Origin: Mycobacterium tilburgii
Lineage (GTDB): Bacteria; Actinomycetota; Actinomycetes; Mycobacteriales; Mycobacteriaceae
Reading direction: 5' to 3'
Assembly: GCF_902168065.1 (NCBI RefSeq)
Contig: NZ_LR655710.1
Span: forward strand, 1-50,684
Length of the DNA: 50,684 nt
Below the pieces are notes generated by a model. The model was not told where the DNA came from, made no database searches, and worked only from the letters and a program-made list of their open reading frames with translations. Positions 42,058 to 50,561 of the stretch are shown here, piece after piece (position 1 is the first letter of the stretch; each line of letters begins with the position of its first letter). The position numbers and the translations under genes were made by a program.

Positions 42058-42067
42058 CGTACGGGGC

Positions 42068-42480
<413 letters not shown>

Positions 42481-42769
42481 GCACGAATACGGTACTCGCT
42501 GGCGAATCTCCTGGCCAGCGGCCTGTAAGCGGCGGCCCGACTATTACCTAATTTTGTCCATCGTTGCTTAAATAAGCAGTCGGTGCGACGCTGACCGCAT
42601 GACAGAAGCCCAAGGATTCGTGATCAGACGGTGACGGGTCTCGCGGAGACGCAACCCATGTACAAGGCGTTGCGCGAGACGAGCCTGGAGATCAAACCGG
42701 GTTCGCAGCTGACGTACACGGCCGCGCTGCGGTCGGTGTGGAGTCGCTGCCGCTGGTGTTCGCGGCGTC

Positions 42770-42965
42770 ATGACGCGGGTGGAGGTCGATCTGGACCTGT
42801 GCACCGGTCACGGACGCTACACTCTGGCGCCCGACGTGTTCGACGCCGACGAGCTCGGCCACTCGGTGGTGCGTCGAGAACGTCTTGGGTGACCTCGAAA
42901 CCCAGGCCATCACCGACGAACGAAACTGCCCGAAGCAGGCGATCACGCTGCGCCGCGTCAACTAG
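42770..42965 (+). pseudogene. 3Fe-4S/4Fe-4S ferredoxin, one frameshift
   Basis: ATG 42770-42772 opens TRVEVDLDLCTGHGRYTLAP then DVFDADELGHSVV. The frame is lost near 42876 by one base, and ENVLGDLETQAITDERNCPK then QAITLRRVN follows to TAG 42963-42965. The pattern resembles the small mycobacterial ferredoxins (VxVDxxxCxGHG...APDVF...CPxxAI) that usually serve cytochromes P450. The ATG overlaps a TGA ending an open stretch read as ESLPLVFAAS, so an upstream partner gene existed; its remnant (42601-42773, KALRETSLEIKPGSQLTYTA) is too short to identify. The second cluster-cysteine position is Gly-His-Gly, as in some 3Fe-4S members. Confidence 0.7.
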
Positions 42966-43504
42966 CCGGTGCGGCGGGCAAGGACGTGCCAGGCCAGGTC
43001 GGCGACGGCCGCCCAATAGTCGTCGTCGATCGGTGCATCCGAGTACAGCGTGCTGACCCCGTCGCGTATTTCACCGCGGGCCTGCGCCCGGTCGATGATG
43101 GTGCGCACCTACCGCAAAACCGCGCCCGCCAGAGCATCATTCGGGTCTCGTCGTCGTGCGGTCCACACTGGCTCATCGCCAACGCCCGCAGCAGGGTGCG
43201 GCCGACCTCGGTGTTGAGCAGGCCACGTCGCGGGCCAGTGCGTGCAGGTCGGTGCGCAGCGACCCGGTATCCGCTCCCGTGCCCCAGGCCTCGAGATCGG
43301 CCAGCGCCGCGTCGACGATCAGCCCCTGCCGGTCGCCCCAGTAGCGATAAATCGTCGCCACGTCCAGGCGGACCCGCTCCGCCAGCGTCTCGACGCTGAA
43401 CCGCTCGATCCCCAGCGGGCCAACTCGTCGAGCACCGCCGGTCTCACCAGCGCCCGCAAGTCCGCGGGAACCGAGTTCCCCGATGGGTCAGCTGGCCGTG
43501 GCAT
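42962..43504 (-). pseudogene. TetR-family transcriptional regulator, frameshifted
   Basis: ATG 43502-43504 starts PRPADPSGNSVPADLRALVR and PAVLDELAR. The helix-turn-helix part, RFSVETLAERVRLDVATIYR then YWGDRQGLIVDAALADLEAW, is in a second frame. The ligand domain continues TDLHALARDVA, and LLNTEVGRTLLRALAMSQCG and the tail ADLAWHVLARRTG are in further frames. At least three frameshifts are needed. The TAG (42962-42964) shares CTAG with the convergent ferredoxin stop. It may once have regulated the ferredoxin and partner locus. Confidence 0.8.
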
Positions 43505-43520
43505 GTGTGGCTCCTTTGCG

Positions 43521-44639
43521 CTAGAGATAGCCCGTCTGATTGACGAGTCGCACCGATGACGCCCCGTCCGCGTAGAACTCGGCAATGCTCAACGATGCCA
43601 GGTCGAGGTGCAGCCGGTACAGGATTCCGGGCCCGGCGTCCAATGCCATCCGCAGCAACATCTTGATCGGCGTCACGTCTGAGACAACGAGCACCGTGGA
43701 GCCGGGATGGTCGGTGGTGATGCGGTCTCGTGCGCGGCGCACCCGCTCGAGTGCGGCATCGAAGCTTTCCCCGCCGGGCGGCTCCGTGCTGGTATCGCGC
43801 AGCCAGCGGGTGTGCAGTTCGGGATCGCGTTCGGCGGCCTCGAAGAACGTCAACCCCTCCCAGGCGCCGAAATCGGTCTCGATCAGGTCGTCGTCGACGG
43901 TGACGTCCAGGCCCAGCGCCTTGGCAGCGACCGTCGCAGTGTCATACGCGCGTTGCAGGGGCGAGGAGATCACCACAGCGATTCCGCCGCGCGCGGCCAG
44001 ATAACGCGCCGCCGCCTGCGCCTGCCGGCGTCCCACCTCGGTCAGCTCCGGGTTGCCCCGCCCCGAGTACCGGCGCTGCACCGACAGCTCGGTCTGTCCG
44101 TTTCGCAGCAAAAACAGCCGGGCCTGGTGGCCACGTGTCCAGGTCCATCCCTGCGATGACAATGATTGCGGTGCAACATCTTTCATCTCGGTCACGGGTT
44201 CGGCGGCCGCAAGTTCGGGGGTCTTGATGTCCAGATCGGCGGCGGCGTCCATCGCCTCGTTGGCCAGCCGGTCGGCATGCTTGTTGCGTTCACGCGGGAT
44301 CCAGGTGTAGGTGATCCGGTCGAATCGTGCCGCCAGCCGTCGCGCCTGGGCGTGTAGCTCGGCGAGATCGGGGTGCTTGACTTTCCAGCGCCCGGACATC
44401 TGCTCGACCACCAGCTTGGAGTCCATAAACACGTCCACCTCGCTAGCGCCCATCCGCGCGGCGTCTTCCAAACCCGCGATCAGGCCCCGGTATTCGGCGA
44501 CATTGTTGGTCGCCCGGCCGATGGCCTCCATACTTTCCGCCAGCGCGGTCCCGCGGTCGGCGCTGTGCACCACCGCGCCGTAGCCGGCCGGACCGGGGTT
44601 GCCGCGCGACCCACCGTCGGCTTCGACGATGACCTTCAC
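43521..44639 (-). CDS. RNase HI fused to a CobC/phosphoglycerate-mutase-type domain with lost catalytic histidines
   Basis: The protein has 372 residues from GTG 44637-44639, which overlaps the stop of the upstream Zn-ribbon gene (GTGA). It matches Rv2228c, an RNase HI joined to an alpha-ribazole phosphatase. The RNase H domain (1 to about 135) keeps Asp8 (EADGGSRGNPG), Glu49 (NNVAEYRGL), Asp73 (FMDSKLVVEQM) and Asp123 (HADRLANEAMD). The phosphatase domain (about 170-372) should have RHG and SHV; it reads LLRNGQTELS (Asn180) and VLVVSDVTPIKM (Asp321). Both histidines that form and stabilise the phospho-enzyme are replaced by single-base changes (CAC to AAC, CAC to GAC). Arg and Glu residues of the site remain (SSPLQRAYDTA, ETDFGAWEGL). 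The phosphatase half is probably dead. Confidence 0.93.
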   Translation of the reverse strand: MKVIVEADGGSRGNPGPAGYGAVVHSADRGTALAESMEAIGRATNNVAEYRGLIAGLEDAARMGASEVDVFMDSKLVVEQMSGRWKVKHPDLAELHAQARRLAARFDRITYTWIPRERNKHADRLANEAMDAAADLDIKTPELAAAEPVTEMKDVAPQSLSSQGWTWTRGHQARLFLLRNGQTELSVQRRYSGRGNPELTEVGRRQAQAAARYLAARGGIAVVISSPLQRAYDTATVAAKALGLDVTVDDDLIETDFGAWEGLTFFEAAERDPELHTRWLRDTSTEPPGGESFDAALERVRRARDRITTDHPGSTVLVVSDVTPIKMLLRMALDAGPGILYRLHLDLASLSIAEFYADGASSVRLVNQTGYL

Positions 44640-45373
44640 CGCCCGGCCACCTTGACCCGCAACAGGATCGCGCCGCATTCCGGGCAGCGCACCACGTCGT
44701 CGTCGGCGGCCGCGGTGATGCGCGCCATTTCACCGCGATCGATCTCGATGCGGCAGGCGCCGCACCGGTGTCCGAGTAACGGTCCCGCACCCGGGCCTCC
44801 CCCGGCGCGCTGACGTTCGTAGAGGGCGCGCAGCGCGGGATCCAGTTCCGCAGCCAGCAGGTCCCGCCGGGCCGCGAGCTCGGTGCGGCTCTCCTCGATT
44901 TCGGCGAGCGCCGCGTCGAGTGCCTGCTGCGCGCTGGCCAAACCCGCTTGCAGCGTTTCGATCACACCTTGCTCGGTGTCCAGTTGCGCCTGCAGCTCCT
45001 CGCGGCGCTCCATGACCTCCAGTAGCGAATCCTCCAGGCTGGCCTGGCGGCGGGTCAGGGTCTCCAGTTCGTGCTGCAGGTTGGCCAGCTGCTTGGCGTC
45101 GGTGGCACCCGAGGCGAGCAACGCCCGGTCGCGGTCTTCGCGCTGGCGCACCGAGGCGATTTCGACCTCGTACCGGGACACCTGCGCGTCCAGATCCTCC
45201 ACCGCGATTCGCAGCGCACCCACCCGGTCATTGGTGGCGTCAAGTTCGCCGCGCATCCGCTCGATGTCGTCGCGCTGCGGCAACCGGGTGACCCGGTGCG
45301 TGACCCGGGTCAGCTCGGAGTCGAGTTCGGACAACTCCAGCAACGAACGTTGTTGCACTACTTCGGCTTTCAT
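44636..45373 (-). CDS. Coiled-coil C4-type zinc-ribbon protein (Rv2229c-like)
   Basis: The protein has 245 residues from ATG 45371-45373, which overlaps the stop of the NIF3 gene (ATGA). The frame is open far upstream but that is the antisense or shadow of other genes. Residues 10-185 form a long heptad-rich coiled coil ([20 protein letters not shown] and similar). The C-terminus has a C4 zinc ribbon: CGAC and CPECG ([18 protein letters not shown], then [13 protein letters not shown]). The family is widespread in bacteria and placed next to NIF3. Function is unknown; nucleic-acid binding is plausible from the ribbon. It is translationally coupled to RNase HI. Confidence 0.92.
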   Translation of the reverse strand: MKAEVVQQRSLLELSELDSELTRVTHRVTRLPQRDDIERMRGELDATNDRVGALRIAVEDLDAQVSRYEVEIASVRQREDRDRALLASGATDAKQLANLQHELETLTRRQASLEDSLLEVMERREELQAQLDTEQGVIETLQAGLASAQQALDAALAEIEESRTELAARRDLLAAELDPALRALYERQRAGGGPGAGPLLGHRCGACRIEIDRGEMARITAAADDDVVRCPECGAILLRVKVAGR

Positions 45374-46518
45374 GACGGATCTCCAGACAGTTCGTGTCCG
45401 GGGTGCCCAAGATTCCACGGGTCGGTGCGGGTGGTGGACACGCGCACCTCGAGGGCTGCCCCGAAGTGGGACCTCAGCACGTCGGCGGCTTGTGCGCACC
45501 ACGGGAATTCGCTGGCCCAGTGCGCCACGTCGATCAGCGCCACCGCACAGGCCCGGCGATGTTCGTCGGCGGGATGGTGTCGCAGATCGGCGGTGACGTA
45601 GACCTGCACGTCGGCGCGGGCCACGACATCGAGCAGCGAATCCCCGGCCCCGCCGCAGACCGCGACGCGGGACACCACTTGGTCGGGGTCGCCCGCGGCG
45701 CGCACCCCCCAGGAGGTTCGCTGCAGCGCGGCGTTGACGCGGGCGACGAAGGCCCGCAACGGTTCCGGTTGTCCCAGCCTGCCGATGCGGCCCAGGCCGG
45801 TGTCGCCGGGCGGCGGCACCAGGGCGAAGATGTCGAACGCGGGCTCCTCGTAAGGGTGGGCGGCGCGCATCGCCGCTAGCACCGTGGCCCGGGCCCGTGC
45901 GGGAGCGACGACCTCGAAGCGGTCCTCCTCGACCTGCTCGACGGCGCCGACGCTGCCGATCGCCGGGTTGGCGCCGTCGTGCGGCAGGAACTGCCCGATG
46001 CCGCCGACGCTCCAGCTGCAGTGCGAGTAGTCGCCGATGTGGCCGGCGCCGGCGTCGAACACGGCGGCCTGCACCGCCGCGGCGTTTTCCCGCGGCACGT
46101 AGATTACCCACTTGTCGAGATCGACCAGCACGGACGCCGGTTCCAGCGGGGCCTCCACGGTCAGGCCCAAAGCCTGTGCCAGCGCATCGGAGACACCCGG
46201 GTTCGCCGAGTCGGCGTTGGTGTGTGCGGTGAACAGCGACCGCCCGGTCCGGATCAGCCTGTGCACCAGCGCGCCCTTGGGGGTGCTGGCCGCCACCTTG
46301 TCCACGCCGCGCAGCAGCAGCGGATGATGCGTCAGCAGCAGGCCTCCGTCGGGCACTTCGTCCACCACCGCCGCGGTGGCGTCGACGGCGATCGTGACCG
46401 AGTCCAGCATGTCGCCGGGGTCGCCGCACACCAGCCCGACCGAATCCCACGATCGGGCCAGCCGCGGCGGGTAGGCCTCGTCGAGCACCGCGATGACGTC
46501 GCATAAACGCACGCTCAC
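45370..46518 (-). CDS. NIF3-like protein (GTP cyclohydrolase 1 type 2/YbgI family)
   Basis: The protein has 382 residues from GTG 46516-46518, overlapping the cobC stop (GTGA). It matches Rv2230c (379 residues). Metal-site motifs of the NIF3 family are present: [33 protein letters not shown], and in the second half [16 protein letters not shown] and [13 protein letters not shown]. The middle domain resembles the CutA-like insert ([20 protein letters not shown] then [18 protein letters not shown]). The family forms toroidal hexamers with two metal ions; its reaction is not settled. It is the central gene of the cobC-NIF3-Zn-ribbon-RNase HI operon. Confidence 0.94.
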   Translation of the reverse strand: MSVRLCDVIAVLDEAYPPRLARSWDSVGLVCGDPGDMLDSVTIAVDATAAVVDEVPDGGLLLTHHPLLLRGVDKVAASTPKGALVHRLIRTGRSLFTAHTNADSANPGVSDALAQALGLTVEAPLEPASVLVDLDKWVIYVPRENAAAVQAAVFDAGAGHIGDYSHCSWSVGGIGQFLPHDGANPAIGSVGAVEQVEEDRFEVVAPARARATVLAAMRAAHPYEEPAFDIFALVPPPGDTGLGRIGRLGQPEPLRAFVARVNAALQRTSWGVRAAGDPDQVVSRVAVCGGAGDSLLDVVARADVQVYVTADLRHHPADEHRRACAVALIDVAHWASEFPWCAQAADVLRSHFGAALEVRVSTTRTDPWNLGHPGHELSGDPS

Positions 46519-47513
46519 CGGCGCCTCCCGTTCGACACCGGTACACACTCCGCGATGGCTCCGGCCAGCAGCGGCCATTCCGGCCGGATCTCGGCTCGCG
46601 AATACCGCTCGTCCAGGCCGACGAAGGTGTCGCAACGGCACACCGCAATCCCCTTGTCCTGCAGTTTTTTTCGTATCCGAACGGCGTCGGGGCTGCGAAA
46701 CAGCAGGAATGGCGCCGCACCGTCGAGTACCTCGACACCTACCGCCGTCAGGCCGGCCGCCATCTCGGCGCGCAGCGCCACCAGCCGCGCCGCGTCGGCC
46801 GTACAACACGCCGCGATCGCCGTCAGCTGCAGCGTGCCCACCGGCCAGTGCGCGCGGCGGGCGGTCAACCGCGCCAACAACTCTGGCGCGCCCAGAGCGT
46901 AGCCCACGCGCAGGCCGGCCAGCGCCCACGTCTTGGTCAGGCTGCGCAGCTCCAGCACGTCGGACAGCGGGTCGGCGGCCAGTGATTCCGGCTCGCCCGG
47001 AATCGAATCGGCGAACGCCTCGTCGACCACCAGGATCCGTCCCGGCCGGCGCAAGGCCAGCAGCTGCTCGCGGCGGTGCAGCACCGAGGTGGAGTTGGTC
47101 GGGTTGCCGACCACGAGATCGGCGTCCCGCGGCACCGCCTCGAGCACGACGTGATGCACGGGCACGCCGGCCGCCCCCAGCGCCACGGCCGGCCCGGTGA
47201 ACGCAGGCGCGATGATCGCCGCTCGGGCCGGGCGCAGGTTGGGCAGCAACGCGAACACCTCCGCCACCCCGGCCAGCGGCAGCACCTCGGCAGGCGTGCG
47301 GCCATGCCGCACGGCGGCGGCCTGCGCACGGTGCACGTCCTCGGCGTCCGGGTAGCGGGCCAGGTCCGGCAGCTGCGCCGCCAGCCGCTCGATCAGCCAC
47401 TGCGGCGGGTGCGCGTGACGCATGTTGACCGCAAAGTCCAGCATCCCCGGCGTGGCGGCCTGATCGCCGTGATAGCGCCCCATCGCAAGCAGGCTCGGGT
47501 CCGGACTCGCCAT
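46515..47513 (-). CDS. cobC: PLP-dependent aminotransferase CobC (threonine-phosphate decarboxylase-like)
   Basis: The 332-residue fold-type I PLP enzyme corresponds to Rv2231c. Members make (R)-1-amino-2-propanol phosphate for the nucleotide loop or act on histidinol-phosphate-like substrates. The PLP lysine is Lys194 in [38 protein letters not shown] and [15 protein letters not shown] (the PLP-ring Asp) are present, with an early [13 protein letters not shown] block. It is shorter than the M. tuberculosis protein (about 364), with a possible small deletion near residue 125 ([14 protein letters not shown]), but the frame and active site are intact. It is the first gene of the four-gene overlapping operon. 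Confidence 0.87.
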   Translation of the reverse strand: MASPDPSLLAMGRYHGDQAATPGMLDFAVNMRHAHPPQWLIERLAAQLPDLARYPDAEDVHRAQAAAVRHGRTPAEVLPLAGVAEVFALLPNLRPARAAIIAPAFTGPAVALGAAGVPVHHVVLEAVPRDADLVVGNPTNSTSVLHRREQLLALRRPGRILVVDEAFADSIPGEPESLAADPLSDVLELRSLTKTWALAGLRVGYALGAPELLARLTARRAHWPVGTLQLTAIAACCTADAARLVALRAEMAAGLTAVGVEVLDGAAPFLLFRSPDAVRIRKKLQDKGIAVCRCDTFVGLDERYSRAEIRPEWPLLAGAIAECVPVSNGRRR

Positions 47514-47574
47514 CCGTGAGACACTAGTGCGCGCTCGCGGGGCGGCTCACCCGGCCGCTGACTGCGGGGGCCGA

Positions 47575-48433
47575 TCAGGCGAAGCGCTGAACAAACCTCA
47601 CGGCGACGTCGGCGGCTTCTTTCCATCCGTTGTCGATCACCAGCGAGTGCCCCCGGCCGGGGATCCGCTCGATCTCCGTCACGCCCGGGTTGTGCTTGGA
47701 CTGGCGTTTGAAGGTGGCCTCGGTGACCGCCAACGGAGTGATGTGGTCGTACGCGTCCGCGACGATCAGCAGCGGGCCACGGTCGGGATTCTTGACCTCC
47801 ACCCGGGATCTGGCTGAGCGGATTGAAATTCGCCACCGCCACCTGGAACAGCAGCAGCCCCGGCGCCGGGACGTGGTAGGTGTCGTAGAGCTCCCTGGCC
47901 TCGGCGTCGGCTAGGTTGTTGGCCCACCCGTACTTGAATTGATCGAACGTCAAAGCAACAGCCTTGCCGTAGTTCGCGGGATTGCTCAGCACCGGGAAGG
48001 ACGATCGGAGCGCCGAGATCGGCAGCGGCAGAATTTCTCTGAACGGCGCGTTGTCGATGTCGATCGACACCGTCACCAGCGATGCCCCGGCGCCGGCGAT
48101 TTTCTGCGCGATCAGTCCGCCGAACGAGTGACCGACGACCACCGGTTTCTTCGACAGCCGATCGATGGCCTCCAGGTAATGATCGGTGACGTCTTGAACC
48201 TTTTTGCGCGCGAACACTTCCGGACGCTCGAACGCCTCGCCGACGCTGCCCGGATCGTCGGGCCAGCCGGGGGCCACCGTCGTGTAACCGTTGGCCTCGA
48301 ACAGGTCCCTCCACCGTTGCCAGCTGCTGGACAGCAGCCGCAAACCGTGGATGAACACCACCGGGGTGAGCCCGCTGGCGTTGGCGCGTTCGATTTCCGC
48401 TTCCTCCCAGGCCGTGACGGTGCTGATGGTCAT
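47575..48433 (-). pseudogene. Alpha/beta hydrolase, one frameshift
   Basis: The first frame from 48433 encodes PVVFIHGLRLLSSSWQRWRD, VVVGHSFGGLIAQKIAGAGA (nucleophile elbow GHSFGG) and PAPGLLLFQVAVANFNPLSQ. Near 47805 it shifts by one base to VEVKNPDRGPLLIVADAYDH, then RIPGRGHSLVIDNGWKEAAD with the catalytic His region and VRFVQRFA at the end. Repaired, it would be about 280 residues and typical of actinobacterial hydrolases. Only one lesion separates it from function, so the loss is recent or a sequencing error. M. tuberculosis has no gene between cobC and ptkA of this type. Confidence 0.85.
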
Positions 48434-48596
48434 GGTACGTCCTTCCGCTGTGCCGGGGCGCCAACCGGCGCAGCAAATTAGAGTAGCCGCCGAAACCTCT
48501 TGCTAGCAGCGTAAGAATCCCCACGAAGCACACCGCTCAACGCCGGGGTGCCCGACCCTCGATGCCAGCCGGCCCGCCATCGACGAGAATGGGGAC

Positions 48597-49260
48597 GTGA
48601 CAGGAGCAGTTTCGGCGCACGGGCAGGCGTCTCAGCTGGTGATCTTCGACCTCGACGGCACCCTGACCGATTCCGCCGAGGGTATCGTCGCAAGCTTCCT
48701 GCGTGCGCTCGGCCAGATCGGCGCCCCGATCCCGGAGGGCGATCTGGCCGCCCAGATCGTCGGGCCGCCGATGGATGAGACATTTCACTCGATGGATCTG
48801 GGCGAGGACGCCGACGGGCGTTCACGGCATTCCGCGCCGAGTACGGCGCCCGGGGCTGGGCGCCATCAACACCCTGTTCGACGGGATCGAGACCCTGCGG
48901 GCCGCCGGTGTGCGGCTGGCCGTAGCCACGTCCAAGCTGGAGCCGACGGCGCAGCGCATCCTCGCCCATTCCGAACTCGACCAGTATTTCGAGGTGATCG
49001 CCGGTACCTGCCCGGACAGCAACCGCCGGAGCAAAGAGGAAGTGCTGGCGCACACGCTGGCCCAGCTGCAGCCGCTGCCCGAGCGGGTGCTGATGGTCTG
49101 CGACCGCAGCCACGACGTCGACGGGGTAGCCGCGCACGGCATCGACACCGTCGTGGTCGGCTGGGGCTACGGCCAGGCCGATTTCGCCAACCGCGTCGCC
49201 ACCACCGGCGTCACGCACGCCGCCACCGTCGCCGAGCTGCGGAGGGCGCTGGGTGTCTGA
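48597..49260 (+). pseudogene. ptkA: Protein tyrosine kinase PtkA (HAD-like), two frameshifts
   Basis: PtkA phosphorylates PtpA and other proteins in M. tuberculosis. From GTG 48597 the frame reads QLVIFDLDGTLTDSAEGIVA (HAD motif DLDGT) and AQIVGPPMDETFHSMDLGED. Near 48817 one base is missing (TAFRAEYGARGW in the next frame), and near 48860 another (AINTLFDGIETLRAAGVRLA onwards). The rest, AVATSKLEPTAQRI, DRSHDVDGVAAHGIDTVVVG and ATVAELRRALGV, ends at TGA 49258-49260. The usual VGDRSHDV reads VCDRSHDV. The long disordered N-terminus of M. tuberculosis PtkA is also not found. The stop overlaps the start of ptpA by 8 bases. Confidence 0.9.
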
Positions 49261-49750
49261 GCCTTTGCACGTGACGTTCATCTGCACCGGCAACATCTGC
49301 CGCTCGCCGATGGCCGAGAAGATGTTCGCCCACCAGCTGCGGCAGCGTGGTCTGGGTGACGCCGTGCGGGTGACCAGCGCCGGCACCGGCAACTGGCATG
49401 TCGGCAGCTGCGCCGACGAACGCGCCGCCCGGGTGCTGCGGGCGCACGGCTACTCGACCGGCCACCGCGCCGTGCAGGTCGACGACGATCATCTCAACGC
49501 CGATCTGGTGGTGGCGTTGGGCCGCAACCATCTCCGAATCTTGCAGCAGCTGGGTGTCGACGCCGACCGGGTCCGGATGCTGCGCTCCTTCGACCCGCGT
49601 TCGGGGGCCTACGCCCCCGACGTCGAGGATCCGTACTACGGCGATCCGGCTGACTTCGAGGCAGTGCTGGCGGTCATCGAGGCCGCTTTGCCGGGGCTGC
49701 ACGCCTGGGTCGACGAGCGGCTGGCGGCGAACGGGCACGGTGATGCCTGA
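49253..49750 (+). CDS. ptpA: Low-molecular-weight protein tyrosine phosphatase PtpA
   Basis: The protein has 165 residues from GTG 49253. The P-loop CTGNICRSPMAEKM has nucleophile Cys11 and Arg17; the general acid is Asp126 in VEDPYYGD, and Tyr128/Tyr129, targets of PtkA in M. tuberculosis, are kept. PtpA is secreted into macrophages and blocks phagosome acidification by dephosphorylating VPS33B. Sequence is close to the M. tuberculosis protein, for example SAGTGNWHVGSCADERAARV. All catalytic residues are intact. The gene overlaps both ptkA and the SURF1 gene by 8 bases, so translation is coupled; premature termination in broken ptkA could affect its expression. Confidence 0.96.
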   Translation: MSEPLHVTFICTGNICRSPMAEKMFAHQLRQRGLGDAVRVTSAGTGNWHVGSCADERAARVLRAHGYSTGHRAVQVDDDHLNADLVVALGRNHLRILQQLGVDADRVRMLRSFDPRSGAYAPDVEDPYYGDPADFEAVLAVIEAALPGLHAWVDERLAANGHGDA

Positions 49751-50561
49751 ACGCCGGGCGCGGCTGGCCTTTTTGCTCCGGCCGGGTTGGATAGCGCTGA
49801 TCCTGGTGGTCATCGCATTCACCTACCTGTGCTTCATGGTGTTGGCGCCGTGGCAGCTGGGCAAGAACACCCGCACGTCGCGGGAGAACCATCAGATCGA
49901 GACCTCGCTGAACACCGCCCCAGTGCCGCTGAAAACCCTGTTGCCGCAGCAGGATTCATCGGCGCCGGCCGAGCAGTGGCGTCGGGTCACCGCGACGGGG
50001 CATTATCTGCCCGACCTGCAGGTAGTAGCCCGGCTGCGCGCGATCGAGGGCGACCAAGCCTTCGAGGTGCTGGCGCCGTTCGTAGTCGACGATGGCCCGA
50101 CGGTGCTCGTCGACCGTGGTTATGTGCTCCCCGAGCCGGTGTCGCACGTCCCGCCGATCGCCCCCCCGCCGCAAGACACCGTGACCATCACGGCCCGGCT
50201 GCGCGACTCCGAGCCGCTCGTGCACGACAAGGAGCCGTTTACCCGGGACGGCTTCCAGCAGGTGTATTCGATCAACACCCAACAGGTCTCGGTGCTGACC
50301 AAGGTTCCGCTGGCCGGGTCGTATCTGCAACTGGTGGAAAACCAGCCGGGCGGCCTCGGCGTCATCGGCGTACCGCACCTCGACGCGGGGCCGTTCCTGT
50401 CCTACGGCATCCAATGGATCTCGTTCGGCATCCTGGCTCCGATCGGCCTGGGCTACTTCGCCTACTCGGAGATCCGCGCCCGCCACCAAGCCAAGGAGCA
50501 GACCGAGGCCCAGATGACGGTCGAGGAAAAGCTCGCCGACCGCTACGGCCGGCAGCGGTAG
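49743..50561 (+). CDS. SURF1 family cytochrome oxidase biogenesis protein
   Basis: The protein has 272 residues from ATG 49743, overlapping ptpA by 8 bases. It has the SURF1 topology: an N-terminal helix (about 13-35, PGWIALILVVIAFTYLCFM) ending in LAPWQLGKN, an extracytoplasmic domain with WRRVTATGHYLPDLQVVARL and VLVDRGYVLPEPVSHVPPIA, and a C-terminal helix (about 215-238, FLSYGIQWISFGILAPIGLG then YFAYSEIRAR). SURF1 helps haem insertion into the aa3 oxidase, whose subunits CtaC and CtaF are encoded at the other end of the window. It matches Rv2235. It is convergent with cobD, overlapping its end. Confidence 0.93.
   Translation: MPERRARLAFLLRPGWIALILVVIAFTYLCFMVLAPWQLGKNTRTSRENHQIETSLNTAPVPLKTLLPQQDSSAPAEQWRRVTATGHYLPDLQVVARLRAIEGDQAFEVLAPFVVDDGPTVLVDRGYVLPEPVSHVPPIAPPPQDTVTITARLRDSEPLVHDKEPFTRDGFQQVYSINTQQVSVLTKVPLAGSYLQLVENQPGGLGVIGVPHLDAGPFLSYGIQWISFGILAPIGLGYFAYSEIRARHQAKEQTEAQMTVEEKLADRYGRQR

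Noticed and set aside
42601..42773. Fragment upstream of the ferredoxin as a cytochrome P450 C-terminus
   Set aside because: The context suggests it, but the readable residues (KALRETSLEIKPGSQ, ESLPLVFAAS) carry no haem-binding Cys motif and are too short to assign.
44636..46738. A 700-codon minus frame that could look like a giant Zn-ribbon protein
   Set aside because: Only the last 245 codons are coding in this frame; upstream of 45373 it overlaps the NIF3 gene in the wrong frame.
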